NCBI GenBank assembly: GCA_031841125.1
Contig: CM063106.1
Coordinates: forward strand, 34,716,001-34,780,000
DNA: 64,000 nt
From: Acanthococcus lagerstroemiae
Taxonomy: Eukaryota > Arthropoda > Insecta > Hemiptera > Eriococcidae
Direction of reading: 5' to 3'
Each line of letters begins with the position of its first letter. Positions within the stretch are counted from its first letter, which is position 1. The notes under the pieces are model-generated. The model was not told the DNA's origin. It ran no database searches and saw only the letters and a list, made by a program, of their open reading frames with translations. Positions 42,310 to 54,111 of the stretch are shown here, piece after piece. Position numbers and translations under genes: made by a program.

Positions 42310-42910
42310 TTCAAATTTAGGTTTTGTGGCGACAGTTCAGATGAGATAACTATGGTGCGATAGTTCAAACTCACTAATCGTAAAAACTTGTCAGTTCAAT
42401 AGTCCTCTTGATTTGTAAAAACTAATTAGTTCATGACCATTCTGGTTTATGGATTCTTTTAATCTCAAATCGGGTCTAAAATTTCGCGCATGCGTTCGAA
42501 CTCAACGATCTTTAAGGTATACTTAGGTCCTTGATTTCGACAATTCGTCCATTTGGGATCTCATTTTGAATTCTGGAGTGCCGTATCAAAAACTTGACGA
42601 GTTGATTCAAAGCCATCAGTTACTCATATAAATTCCTTTTTTATTCTTAATTCGGGTTTTCGTGAGTCATGTAAATTTTGATAATTTCGAGTGTAAAATT
42701 CAAACTACGCAGTAAAAATCCGATCTGGATAAGAACTCGGTCACATTTTTGAAATGAAGGACAAGAAAGTCCCGATTTCGATATGTTACTCAATTTTCTA
42801 AAAAATGTTAATTTTTTCCGTCGCAATTAAAAATTTTAGTTTTGAGATCTCCCAAAATCGGGAAAAGGGTTGATACTTTAACAGTATTTGGGCTGTAAAT
42901 TTTACGAGCC
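42310..42910 (+). repeat. Dispersed non-coding repeat, copy inverted at 51,400-52,345
   Basis: Shared phrases with the reverse complement of 51.4-52.3 kb include GATCTCATTTTGAATTCTGG with the following GTGCC, CACGTAAATTTTGATAATT-like sequence, and TCAATAGTCC. Both copies are diverged, with no coding content. Confidence 0.6.
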
Positions 42911-44140
42911 GTTTTCCGAAACATGTCCAACCCTAGCACATATTAAGTTTCTGATCGCCCTCTTCGTTGACAAATTAATACATAAATAATATCTGTGATC
43001 TGCGGGTGCGGGTAACTGGGCGTATCAATTGCTCTTCCTATTTTACTATTGTTCCTGTTTTGTTTCTAGTGTTATCTTCTTTATCGCTTATCTTCTTTTT
43101 AACTGCCTAGTCACTTTGGAAAAGGCTTTCAATAACGAAACTTCTGAAAACTGCTGACTAAGTGATATAACCGTAAAGTAAAAGAAGAAAAAAACTCGGG
43201 TGGTTAAAGGAGAGCCCTCATTATGAAAATTATCACCGCTGATTAAATAAGAGCGTTTTATGAACACACGTTGGAGGAAGATAATGCGAGTGTAAAACTA
43301 CCACTTTGGAATATTGCGTAGCGTGCGCTCTACAGAAAAGTACATGTATATGCGAGAAGAGCAACCCGTAAAACTCCTTGAGGAAAAAAAGTGAAAGACA
43401 AAATAACTCGAGCTTATCTTTCCAATAAATCTTCGGCTAAGTTAGCCCGTTATAAAGAAATTATATATAATGTTACAGCTACACCGAGGAGGGCATACGT
43501 TCGCGGCGGTTAGAAAAGGGCATGAAGAAGAATTTCGCGTCCGTTGTTGTTTAGTGTGCAAGTATATCGTTTACGTATGAGGGTACGCCATAAAGAACAG
43601 AAGAGATCGAAGGGTTCGTGGTGTGGTCCCAGGTGTAGAAGCTACATGTAAAATTAACGTCCTTAACGTGTGCCACCCCGTAACTTAATTCTACACGCCG
43701 CGCTTCCGACAATTTTCCTTTAGTGTCTCCGCGTCTTTCCTCTCTCTCACACTTTCTCTCTCTACACATAGTGTTTCCATAAACTAATTATTCGATCGTG
43801 TTTTGCCTTAATTTCACTTACGTAAAGTCTATATAATATATTTCGCCTACTATAGCCACACTACAATTTGAAAAACAGCCCCGGTGACGCTAAGTACACA
43901 TGATAGAAAACTGGGGAAACTGCACTAATTTCATTCTGAGTACACGGCCAGGGATCTGCGGAGTAGGTATTTTTCGGCAAATTCCACCATTTCAGGGACC
44001 ATGAATCGAACAAAATACCCTTAATTGAATCGATTTTCTTTTAACAGGTTAACTCACAAAAAATTTGTTTTCATTTTTTCAAATAAAACAACACGATTCC
44101 TAAGACGCATCCATGCGCTGATGTGTATTTGAAACGCTTG
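42911..44140. other. No gene recognised; CpG-bearing stretch 43.2-43.8 kb
   Basis: Looks largely single-copy. 43,200-43,800 has more CG dinucleotides than its neighbours and could be conserved intronic DNA. This is only a compositional impression. Confidence 0.3.
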
Positions 44141-44141
44141 A

Positions 44142-46255
44142 TCTTCTTGTTTTGTTCTATTGTATAAAAGTGTAAGTTTTTCTGTTTATTTCTTCGAGGT
44201 TGGCGAGTGAACCATAAGAGCTGGGGGGTTTGCACTTTCTGGATGTCTTCATATGAACCCGAAATAGGTTTTAGGCTATAAAAAATTTCGGTACCCAGAT
44301 TAGGACGGGGAGCCACAAAATTTTTCCCCTTGCGGACCCCCAATTGGTTTTTTTCAACTTGAACTTTTTTGGAATTGTTTTACATTATGTTAATATTTGG
44401 TAGCTGTAACTGTCTGCCTTCAAAAAATATTGGTGGGTTGAAAATCTGAAATTTCCAAAACGAGCTCAAAATGCCTCATTATTACGTGTACATCTGATTT
44501 AACACGACTATAATACACTGGGATATTGTTTCGTACTCATTTATGTACCATACGGCCCATTTTCAATCATATATCACCTCCAAAAGCCCTAAAATTTCAG
44601 TTTTTGAAAACTATCTCCAGCATTCTTCTAATTATCCGATTGAATTTTTGAAGACGCCAACAAACATCTTCTTCTGAATAACACAAATATGAAGCAGTAA
44701 ACGGCAAATAGATCAGGACCCTCCCACTGAACGCAATGAGAGTTGAAGCTATTTGCATTGGTAATTTTTATTTTTATTTTTTACAGCAACCATTAGTCAA
44801 AACTGCACATAAAAATGTGTTCTGTGTCTCATGATCAAAATTGCTATTCTCTAATATAATAATACAGAAGTGTTAGTTTGTCTGTGGGTGGGTGGGTGTG
44901 TTTGTTCGAGGTTGGCGGGTGAACTATAAGAGCTGAGGGCAGAGGCGGATACAGGGAAGAGAGGGCTGAGGGTCCGGACTTCCTCCCCCGAAATATCTAA
45001 ATACCTACCAACGCAACTTCTTTATTCTCGAATTTCAGTTCCAGCGATGGAATTCCCAATAGGCACATTAGTCAAGTATCTAAGGAGGCAGATTTCGAGG
45101 GGCGGCAGATTTTTGTACAAAAAGAGCGGTAAAAAAGGAAGGAAATTCGGAAAAAAGAGAAAAAGAAGACGAGACAGAGAGGAAAAAGGAAAGTATCATA
45201 GAAGTTGCAAAAAAACGCACAACTGGGAAATAATTATCAATTTTTGACTTGTAGCTCATTAGGAGGATATGGAGTGGAGGGGTGAAGGGGACATTTCGTT
45301 AAGTGTCTATAGCGGCTTAGCTTCTAAATCCGCAGCTGGTTACAAAGAGCGTAAGCAAAAAGTGGTGTCTATAAAACATTAAAAAAGAAGAAGAAGTGAA
45401 GTGACCACCCGCGTATCAGTCGCATTAGCAGCCGATGCCGGCAGTGTGGGAAGGGTAGAGGGAGGAAAATTGCAAGCGTTTTTCTGACAGGAAAAGATCA
45501 CGAGGAATCGTCGAAAGAACGGAGCAGGAAGATGGGAAAACAGTTTGTGGTAACGGGAAGAGGAGAGGACATACTAATGCCTGCGGAGCTCCGTGCAGTT
45601 AAATTTTGACATTTATTCGCGTGTTTTCATACCACAGAGGGGGGAGGGCACAAAATTTTTCCCCCTGCGGGCCCCCTAACTTTTTGGAATTGTTTTACAT
45701 TAAACTTCTTCACACTAAGTCTAAATTTGGTGGCGGTAACTGTCTCCCTTCAGAAATTATTAGAGAATTGAAAAACTGAAATTTCCAAGACGAGCTCAAA
45801 ATGTTTTCTATGTATTTAATTGCGTATTAAAAGAAATATTTAAAAAACTGGAATAGGAAAACATGGGAATACAGATGAATGGTAAAAAACTGAACCATCC
45901 AAGATTTGCGGACGATACTGTACTAATAAACGAGGATATAAATGGGAGAAAAAATGACAAAGGTAAGTGCAGAGGTGGGTTTAGACAAGTAAAACAAAAC
46001 TATTATCCAATATAGAAGAGGAATGTAAACCACAGTACAAGGAACTGAAATAGAAAAGGTCACCGAATTCGAATATTTGGGACAAGTACAATCGCTTGAA
46101 GACAGAACAAGTAGAGAGATAACTAAAAGAACAAACAGAGCATGGGCAAGCTTCTGGACTTTGAAAAACATGTATAGAGGTAAAATGCAGATAGAAACAA
46201 AGACGAAAATATTGAAAAGTTGCAGTCTACCAGTCCTTACCTATGGAGCCTAACG
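44142..46255 (+). mobile_element. Helitron-like repeat, copy 2 (3' end missing)
   Basis: Parallels 31,758-33,970 block for block: head (TCTTCGAGGTTGGCGAGTG, ACCATAAGAGCTG), GATTGAATTTTTGAAGA, a second head near 44,870, the GAAGTTGC...ACAACTGGGAAATAATTAT block, and the RT scrap. It lacks the CGCGAAGCG hairpin and CTAG end, stopping instead in LINE sequence. Confidence 0.65.
45840..46255 (+). pseudogene. RTE-like reverse transcriptase scrap, copy 2
   Basis: The frame reads ENMGIQMNGKKLNHPRFADD, with intact FADD at 45,905-45,916. After frame changes it continues EKVTEFEYLGQVQSLEDRTS, then RAWASFWTLKNMYRG, then LPVLTYGA. These follow RT motif C into the thumb in RTE-like LINEs. Several stops make it non-functional. 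It extends about 140 bp further 3' than the copy at 33.7 kb. Confidence 0.8.
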
Positions 46256-46304
46256 TAGTCCCGAACGAAGAAGCAAACAAAAAGGTTAAATACCACACTG
46301 AGAA

Positions 46305-46553
46305 CAGGGACGAAACTGAGGAGGGAGGCACAGGAGGGCAGCTCCCCCCAAGCCTCCGTCGGAATTGGGAAATTTTAGTAGATAGATCAAAAGTTAGGAA
46401 AATTCAACCAATCGAAAGAGATTTCGAGTTTTTCTTCCCCAACCCCTTTTTAGATAATACAACAAAAATTTGATACTTGGGGATTTTGAGTTGAGTTAGT
46501 TGGGAATTTAACGATTTTTGTCCCCTTAGGAAAAACTCTTCGCTACGTTCCTG
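46305..46553. mobile_element. hAT-like MITE family B, diverged copy 4
   Basis: The left end CAGGGACGAAACTGAGG and right end CTCTTCGCTACGTTCCTG are related to the family B termini. The interior shares TTGGGGATTTTGAGTTGAGT. The flanks ACTGAGAA and AGTGAAAA match at 6 of 8. Confidence 0.6.
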
Positions 46554-47076
46554 AGTGAAAAACAAAAAAATAAAAGATGGTCGGGGAGGTTTTCATATAA
46601 ACCTAAAAATTATTTTCTTTTTGAAATCACTGATTTTAAGAGTCACTGAACCCTTTTTTGGGTTCCTTCTTGTGAATTTCGACACGTACTACACACATAC
46701 TGCGCAATAGAATAAATTATTTTATGAGTCATTATCTTCCGTGCAGACCTCATCATCCTTCCGTTGAATTTATTACTATCCTAATATTTTTATTGAACTC
46801 GATTTCTAGGATTTTGTAAAGTAGAATTAGAATTTTTCTTACGGGACATCCGATGTTAAACTTCAGCCCAGATGCGCCACCTCTACATATTCTTCGATTT
46901 CAAACAAATTTTGCTGGTCTGTTTTTATACCTAATAGAACAGATAAAGACCTTTGGAACCCAAATTTTCGAAAAAAAACCTGTTTTTGGACCACTCTATT
47001 ATGGAGCATTCTCCAAGTGAAACATAATTTAAGTTGTTTTTTTTTCTTCGATAATTTGAAAGTGATTTGTGTGGTT
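46554..47076. other. No gene recognised
   Basis: AT-rich spacer. A 74-codon minus-strand frame (46,863-47,087) has no recognisable motif. Confidence 0.35.
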
Positions 47077-47520
47077 TTTTTTTCCATGAAATGTCGAACT
47101 TACACCTTCATGAAGGTGACCCAGCGGTCAAACAATCTCCCACTACTTTACTGAGGGCCGGGGGGAATCATTTGTAAACAATAGAGGAATTTCTGCAAAC
47201 TACGATGGAATTTCCAGTATTTTTGTAATTTTTTTCCATGAAATGTCGAACTTACACCTTCATGAAGGTGACCCAGGGGTCAAACAATCTCCCACTACTT
47301 TACTGAGGGCTGGGGGCATCATTTGTAAACAACGAAGGAATTTCTGCAAACTACAATGGAATTTCCAGTATTTTTGTAATTTTTTTCTATGAAATGTTGA
47401 ACTTATACCTTCAAGAAGGTGACCTAGCTACTAATTTACTGAGGGCTGGGGGAATCATTTATAAACAACAAAGGAATTTCTGCAAACTACAATGAAATAT
47501 CTGCAAACTACAATGGAAAA
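47077..47520 (+). repeat. Tandem array, three units of about 152 bp
   Basis: Units begin with CCATGAAATGTCGAACTTAC at 47,084 and 47,236, and CTATGAAATGTTGAACTTAT at 47,387 (periods 152 and 151). Shared content includes CTTCATGAAGGTGACCCAG and GGAATTTCTGCAAACTAC. The third unit is truncated and partly re-duplicated. Confidence 0.88.
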
Positions 47521-47748
47521 GAGTTGTGTAAACGACGAAGGAAAAACTGATAAAGGTACTGCCCAAGGCATCCCAGCATACCTTAAAATGAAAAAGGGAG
47601 CATTATTGCAGTATCATCAGCAGTACTGACTTGTATCGAATATAGCATTAGGGCATACTTTGGATAATTAAAGTCGGGTTAATCAGTTGTTAACTATGAT
47701 GAAAGGTTGAGAGTGTAGAAAGTCACTTTTTCACAGAAAATCGTTCAT

Positions 47749-47859
47749 CTATGCTGTACTGATGGAGAAAATGAACATTTCATATCTATGCTGTACTGGT
47801 GGAGAAAATGAACATTTCATATCTATGCTGTACTGATGGAGAAAATGAACATTTCATAT
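47749..47859 (+). repeat. Tandem array, three units of 37 bp
   Basis: CTATGCTGTACTGATGGAG...AACATTTCATAT repeats at 47,749, 47,786 and 47,823, with a single substitution in the middle unit. Confidence 0.95.
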
Positions 47860-48217
47860 GTGGCTAGCATGTATGAGCCCTGTAGTGATAAGGACTCTGT
47901 GTGGCCAATTTTCTCAGCAGTAAATATCATGTGAAGCATGCAGCCAAAGAAATAGGCAACTACAAAGGAATGAAAGTGGTTACACGACTTCAGGGCGTCT
48001 TGTAGACCATCCAAAGTGGCCAAAATTTTTGATATTAAGCTTAAATGATTGCGGCAACACTCCTCTCTAAATTAAAATAATAAACAAGATTTTACCAGGA
48101 AAACATATCACCTTGCGCGCTACTGAAATATGAAAAACAGGAGTGGTTACATAGAAGACGATGGAACTTTTGTTGGTATTCAGAGCTGTGCAAATCTTTA
48201 GGGGCATAAATAGAACA

Positions 48218-48808
48218 GTGGCAGTTTCTATAAAAAAAAGGGTAACTTTGACGATCCGACGAATTTTGAGTTACGGACAGTACGTAATAGAGAAATGAAT
48301 GCCTATTCCAACGAGCTATCGGCGAGATTTGTAGCGTTTTTTGTTGCGGAGATACAAGGGGTCAAAGATGAGTGTAACGAGAACGCACGAAAATACGTTT
48401 TTGGGGAAAACGCGTGTTTAAAGTTAGACACACCTTTTTCTCCTACTCCGTCAAGCGGCCCTACCAGCCTTGACGAGGGCTTGTTGGAAAGGTAATTATT
48501 TTTCGCTCTTCTGCGTGGTAACAATTCAGAACATCGGATTTATTCGTGAGCTCCGAAAAACCACGAAGAAGCGAACGCAGACATTCGCATTCTTTTCTCA
48601 TTCTTTTACATAATTCTCTTTCTCTCTCTCCCTCTTCTCTCTCATGTGCATAAATTTTGTCTCTTCGTCATTGCGATGTTTTTTCTATAGAAATCAACCA
48701 AAATCTCAAAATTGATGTTTCCGACCAAAAAATTTTGTTTTTCTTTTTTCGCGTTTTCTGAGACTTCGATCAATTGACAAAGTTACCCCTTTTTATAGAA
48801 ATTGCCAC
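48218..48808. mobile_element. 0.6-kb TIR element, copy 2
   Basis: Same family and orientation as 36,807-37,402. The left end GTGGCAGTTTCTATAAAAAA pairs with the right end TTTTTATAGAAATTGCCAC. About 85% identical by eye across the interior. No clear target duplication. Confidence 0.8.
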
Positions 48809-51399
48809 ATTCTGTATGATTGGCTGATACGATAGAGGAGATTGAGAACTACCAGTTCAAAAAAAATTCTATTGTAACCCTTCTCTTTCTCAAGATATTA
48901 AGGGGTTACACGTTTTATGTTTTATTTGGAGAATGACCCTTATACATAATTAGCCAACAACGTGACACTTACGTCTTGTTCTAACTTCATTTCAAATTTA
49001 AATAGTCAATAAAAACTATTATCACTATTGCGTTGTAGTTGCCATTAGAAATCAGAATACAAAATAAAAATAGGAACAGGAAAAGAAGCACAAAATAAAT
49101 ATACATTAGAGCATTTTCAGCATTTTAACGAATGCCATCTGCGTCGACAAAAGTACCTAGGCCTTTCTTAAAATTAACCCCCCCCCCCCAAAAAAAAAAA
49201 AAGAAGAAAAAAATGTAAAAGAATAATTTTTTAAAAATCATTTTAGCTCTTTTAAAACGAGCAATATCTTTGTAATTATATCCAGATAGTTTTCATCATT
49301 ATCTTGCTCGCAAGTAATATTCCTTATAAGACTTGCTGAAGACTCTTCATAACTAACTCGAATCCTGGTAATATTCATTAAGACTCAGTAGGATCCCGTC
49401 GAGACTCTTTGAGATTCTACCAATACTATGGACGCATGTCTGACCACTTTGATTATATGACAGACTAAGCTAAACGATACGAATACCCTGCACTGAGTAA
49501 TGCAACTCAGAGCTTGTTAATAGCCAGTAACTTTTCCTCATAACATTCTGCCACTTTACCTTTGAAACATTCTCTTCCCAAAAGTTTTTATGATTCCGCA
49601 TTTTGAATAATCTCCTTACTTTATTTCATCACCTTAGCTCTCTAATTCGTCCAATTTCCACGTGCTTGTAAAGTAGCTGCTTCATAATCGGTGATAAGTA
49701 TTCGAATTGGCGACATTGCCGCCTGAGTAAAGCTACACGACTTTTGTTTCTTTCGAGTCGATTAATTGATTAGTTTCTCGGCGTCGTTGCTGGCTTTTAA
49801 TAATTACTCGATGTTTTCGCGAGAAAGGGCTTAAAATGAAATTCAATTTACTAAGAGGAAACAGAGTAACACCGATCAACGAGAGGAAACCCTATTTTCC
49901 GCCACTTACTAAACGCGTACGCTCATTAATTTTTAAAACGCCGGCGTAATTTTTGAATACTGAGTTATTAATGATGGCGGCTCGCAGTCTTTTTTCTTAT
50001 ATGCGGCATTCGTGCGCAGACTATTGTCCGAGGAAGAGCACACAATCTTTTAAGATGACGAAAGTCTCGTTGTCGGGTGAACGAGATGCAAAAGGAGAAA
50101 AGGTTTTTCGAAATTCAGACGCCACGGATGCGTTGCAGCCTTAGACTGGCCGCGGCCGGGCGTAAGTCTCGGTGAAAAATTAATTTCAAGGAAGCCGGAA
50201 CGGAGCGAGATATTAATTGCCGCATCGTAATAAATACGAAATGAAGCGTTGAATTTAAATACTAGAGAGCAATCTGTAGGTGAAACAGCATACATTAATG
50301 AAAAAGAGAATTTTTATCGTCGAGTAAGCGTTTTAATGTTTCACGACTTTGCTTCTGTAAACGACGAGTCGTCGTCGCATCGGCCAATGAAAACCTGTGC
50401 AAAGTGTATTAATTTCTTGTCGTTTCTTTCAGAAGAAAGGAAGAAAGTTCGCTGGAACGTAATTTGAAAATTGTGCCGGTCTGGGGCGAACTGAAACGTT
50501 TCTCTTTCAACATGAGTTACGCATTTAAAAGCTGGATAGAAATTTTGCATTTTAGCGGCCCAAGCTTTTCGGAGATTTGGTATTTGGAATAGAAATGTGA
50601 AGTTTCTAGAACAAATTTGGGGGATCGCGTCACGAAATTTCAGAAAAAAATTTCTCACCGAGAGTAAGTAAGGACTATTCTATTGTAAGACATTCGAGCA
50701 CGTTCCAATTCTTCTTCCATCCAATCATCCATCCTAGCGAGCTTTAAAAAAGTACAAGAATACAAACAATAAAAGAAAAAGACGGGGAATGACAGTTGAG
50801 AAAGTTTCAACACATCCAAAAGAAACAACGAAGTCTGAACCATCCATACTGGCAAGATATAACACAAAACCGAATAAGCGAAACTGCTATCAATTTAAAG
50901 TCAGACACGAATATTTTACTAATGCGCAAAAATTCACCAATATGTGTCAACTACTTTACCATATTCGATTCAACGTTCAGTTGGGCAGACAAGCAAACAG
51001 ACAGATGATGAAGAACCAAAAAACTAGTGAGAGAAAGGGTTAACATGAGTGAAGCGAATATTGGCAAAGGGTAGATCACGAAAGAGAATTTTAAATTAGT
51101 AGATGGCAGTTACCACCTTCATATGTATCACTGGATGAAGAAAGTCGCATCATGACCAGTGGGATCGCTAAGCGAGACATTTAACATCTTAAGGGCTGGA
51201 GATTTAAAGTCGAAGCCCGTCAAGAAAAACCCGTAAGACGGGAACTGAGTCGAGCAGCCAGAGAGTACATCACACTTTTCATACGGTACCTCATCTTCAG
51301 TGGATCTATAGAACACTTCCTCTCCCCAAAATGAGACTCAAATTCAAATTTACCACTTAATTGAAACTCGTTCTACCAGAGTTGGATATGCTCCGGAAT
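48809..51399. other. No gene recognised; single-copy CpG-bearing stretch 49.64-50.48 kb
   Basis: 49,160-49,220 is a C run then an A run. 49,320-49,430 has a weak AAGACTC tract. 49.64-50.48 kb is richer in CG and looks non-repetitive. Small open frames at 50.05-50.66 kb have no motif. Candidate intronic regulatory DNA by composition only. Confidence 0.35.
49763..49772. promoter_or_regulatory. P2-type paired-class homeodomain dimer site (TAATTGATTA)
   Basis: TAAT-N2-ATTA is the known cooperative dimer site for paired-class homeodomains. It lies in the single-copy 49.7-kb stretch of the intron. A match this short can occur by chance, so autoregulation is only a suggestion. Confidence 0.2.
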
Positions 51400-52345
51400 A
51401 TGGCCCCTTAAATTTAGTTTCTTGTAGTACAAATACTATTAAAATTTTAACTCTCCCTCTCCCATTTCGGAAGAGCTTAAAATTCAAAATTTTACTTGCA
51501 GTGGAAAAAATTAACATTTCTTAGAAAATTGAGTAAAGTATCGAAATAGGGACTTTCTTGTTCCTCATTTCAAAAATGGTGCCTAGTCCTTATCCAACCC
51601 AAATTTGTACTGCGTAGTTTGTTGGGTTAGTATGAAAAGGGGCTATCTGCAAAAAAACAAATTTTAAAGGAGAGGGGTATAAACGTTTCGAAGCAACCAC
51701 GACGAACCTGTTAAAAATGGGTTGAACTAAAAATAGCATAACAACGCTGTCAACATTCAACTAGGAACACATCTCAGAGATGAATACATTCCACTTTTCT
51801 CTCCTTAAACCTTTTCATATATGATGAATTTTGTAGTAGTGTATTTTCAACCCATTTTGTTTTTTGCCTTTCCTGTTGAACTGAGGCAATATTTTATCAT
51901 TTACCGTGTGGTATCTTGCAGACAATAAAATTCTCTATCCAACGATACCAAAACGTCACTTTGTGAAAAAATTGCGGATAGCACCTTTTCACACCAACCC
52001 AACGAATTATCAAAATTTACGTGAGTCACGAAAAATCGAAATAAAAGTGTCAAAAAAGAAATTTTTCAGGTAACTGATGATTTCAAATCAGCTCGTCAAG
52101 GTTTCGATACCGACATTTGTGGGACCCCAGAATTCAAAATGAGATTCCATAGTGGACGAACTACCGAATTCACGGACCTTAAGGATCGTTAAATTTGAAC
52201 CTGCGCGAAAATCTAGATTCGATCGAGTTTCGAAGAATCCAGCACGAACTGAAATGGACAAGCCTGGACTATTGAACTGGAGAATTTTTACGATTTCCGA
52301 GTTCAAACAATCGGACTATTGTTATCTCACTAGGACCGTTGCAAC
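51400..52345 (-). repeat. Dispersed non-coding repeat, inverted partner of 42,310-42,910
   Basis: This is the reverse-complement relative of the 42.3-kb copy and is somewhat longer. The 103-codon frame at 52,152 falls within it and is not supported as a gene. Confidence 0.6.
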
Positions 52346-52375
52346 AAAGCTTAAATCTAAAAATGTAAAACGTTA

Positions 52376-52562
52376 CTTTATTTATTTATTTATTTATTTA
52401 TATGAGAGGGAGGTCCTTCACAGCCGACAATGGCCAATAACGAAGGACCCCAATAAAAGATAAGAAAAAAAGAGAAAAAAAAAAATCAAAAAATAAACTT
52501 AAAATAAAGAAAAATAAAAAAGAACGCTAAGTGTGTGTGTGTGTGTGAGAGAGAGAGAGAAG
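52376..52562. repeat. Microsatellites (TTTA)n and (GT)n(GA)n
   Basis: A TTTA run lies at about 52,376-52,400. An A-rich stretch follows, then a GT run passing into a GA run at about 52,531-52,562. Confidence 0.9.
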
Positions 52563-52869
52563 GAAAGAGAGGAATGATCACCTTTTGCCCAACTATCCCA
52601 ACGCCCAAGTATCCCATTCCCCGCGTGCACTGCGATCGCTACCCCGTCAGTGTCTAGTTTCTCATGGGGTGAAGTTTTTCAGGATCAGAGATTCGCAAAT
52701 GCAGTTACTCAAAAAGTTTGAAGACCCGTTGCCTGAACCTAGCTTTATTTACTGCGTCAAGGACGTCAAGCTCCTTGTCTTTTTTACTCGCTTCGTTATA
52801 AAGTTTCAAGACTCGGTTTCTGATATGTTTTCATCATAATAAAATTTTCCTACTCAGGAAAGTAAAAAT

Positions 52870-54111
52870 CAGGGGCGAAACTATAAGAGGGTGTTCTGGG
52901 GAGTTGAAACACCCCCTGGCCTCCATAATTTGGCAGTCGGCGAATTTTGAAACTGTTCATTTGAATTTTTCATTTTTTATGAAAATTTGTTTGTTTGTTT
53001 CCTTATTTTTTTTTCCAATTAAAAAATATTTCGATTAAGAAATTGGAAATATATTCAATTTCTTTAAAATTTTGTCGGTAAATTTTTAGTTTAAAAAAAA
53101 TATTTGTCGACAAATTTATCTTCAACCCCCCCCCCCAAACTGAACGTTAAATTTCGTTCCTGAAAATGGAGTACCCTGTGCTCCTGCCAGAGGCTAGTCA
53201 GTCAAAAGCCGAAAGTTTCAAGCTGCGTATCGAACGTTATCTGAAAGGTTGAAACAAAGCTGAAATGTGGAAGACATTTCGAAAATCTGAAAGTCGGTAG
53301 CAAACGTTGAATTTCGAATTTCAATGACTATTCTGTTTTTATTAGATTCTCTGTTTGACCTAGGACCTAAAATTTGAAAAAGTTGAATATTTTATTGAAA
53401 TCTAAAAGTTGAAAGCAAAAGACGTATTTTCCAGTGTCACAAGTTGAATCCGATAGCAAATGTTCTATTGTTTAATTTACGGGCTTGGTCCTGGTGAATA
53501 TAGGAGGGAAATTTAGTCTGAAACAAAAGTCAAAACTCCACATGTTTTTCCTATAAGAACGAAAGAGAGCTTGTGGCACGGATTCCCTGAATCTAATCGA
53601 CTTGAAACTTTGTACTTTTCTTTCAAATTTATTTTATTTTATTGGAACCAATTTAAGAGACGAATCAGAGGGAATTCAGAAACAAATATCACCAAGAGTA
53701 AATAAGGACCACCTTATTGTGTAAAGGAAGAAGTTGTGTGTTCCTCTCAAGTATTCCTAACATCCTTCCAGCTTACCCCCCCCCCAGACTAGGGTATGCT
53801 CATGTGCGCAAATGTGAGTGCTTAGGGGATAAGGTTCTAATCTGCATTTGCAGGGACAAAACTATGGGGAGGGACACCCAATAATTTGGCAAATGGCAAA
53901 TTTTGAAATGTTCATTTGAATTCTTAATTTTCTAAGAAAGTTTGTTCGTTTATTATTATTTTTTTCAATTGAAAAACATTTTGATTGAAAAATCGGCAAG
54001 TTTTCAAATTTTTTTTTCAAATTTTGTCGATTTATAGTTTAAAAAAAATATTTCACGGCCCATTTTCCTTTTCTCCCCCCCCCCCCCACTGAAAGTTAAG
54101 TTTTGCCTCTC
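52870..54111 (-). mobile_element. Composite miniature element (A - body - A), inverted copy
   Basis: Unit A at 52,870-53,164 (CAGGGGCGAAACTATAAG...AAATTTCGTTCCTG) and at 53,851-54,111 flank a body of about 690 bp. That body is the reverse complement of 900-1,504 and of the body at 58.1-61.1 kb. No matching target duplication was found. Confidence 0.7.

Noticed and set aside
41961..42349. C-terminal extension of the 474-codon integrase frame
   Set aside because: It runs through LTR-like DNA (TATA box, AATAAA, CGTTACA end) and unrelated flanking sequence, so the open frame is accidental.
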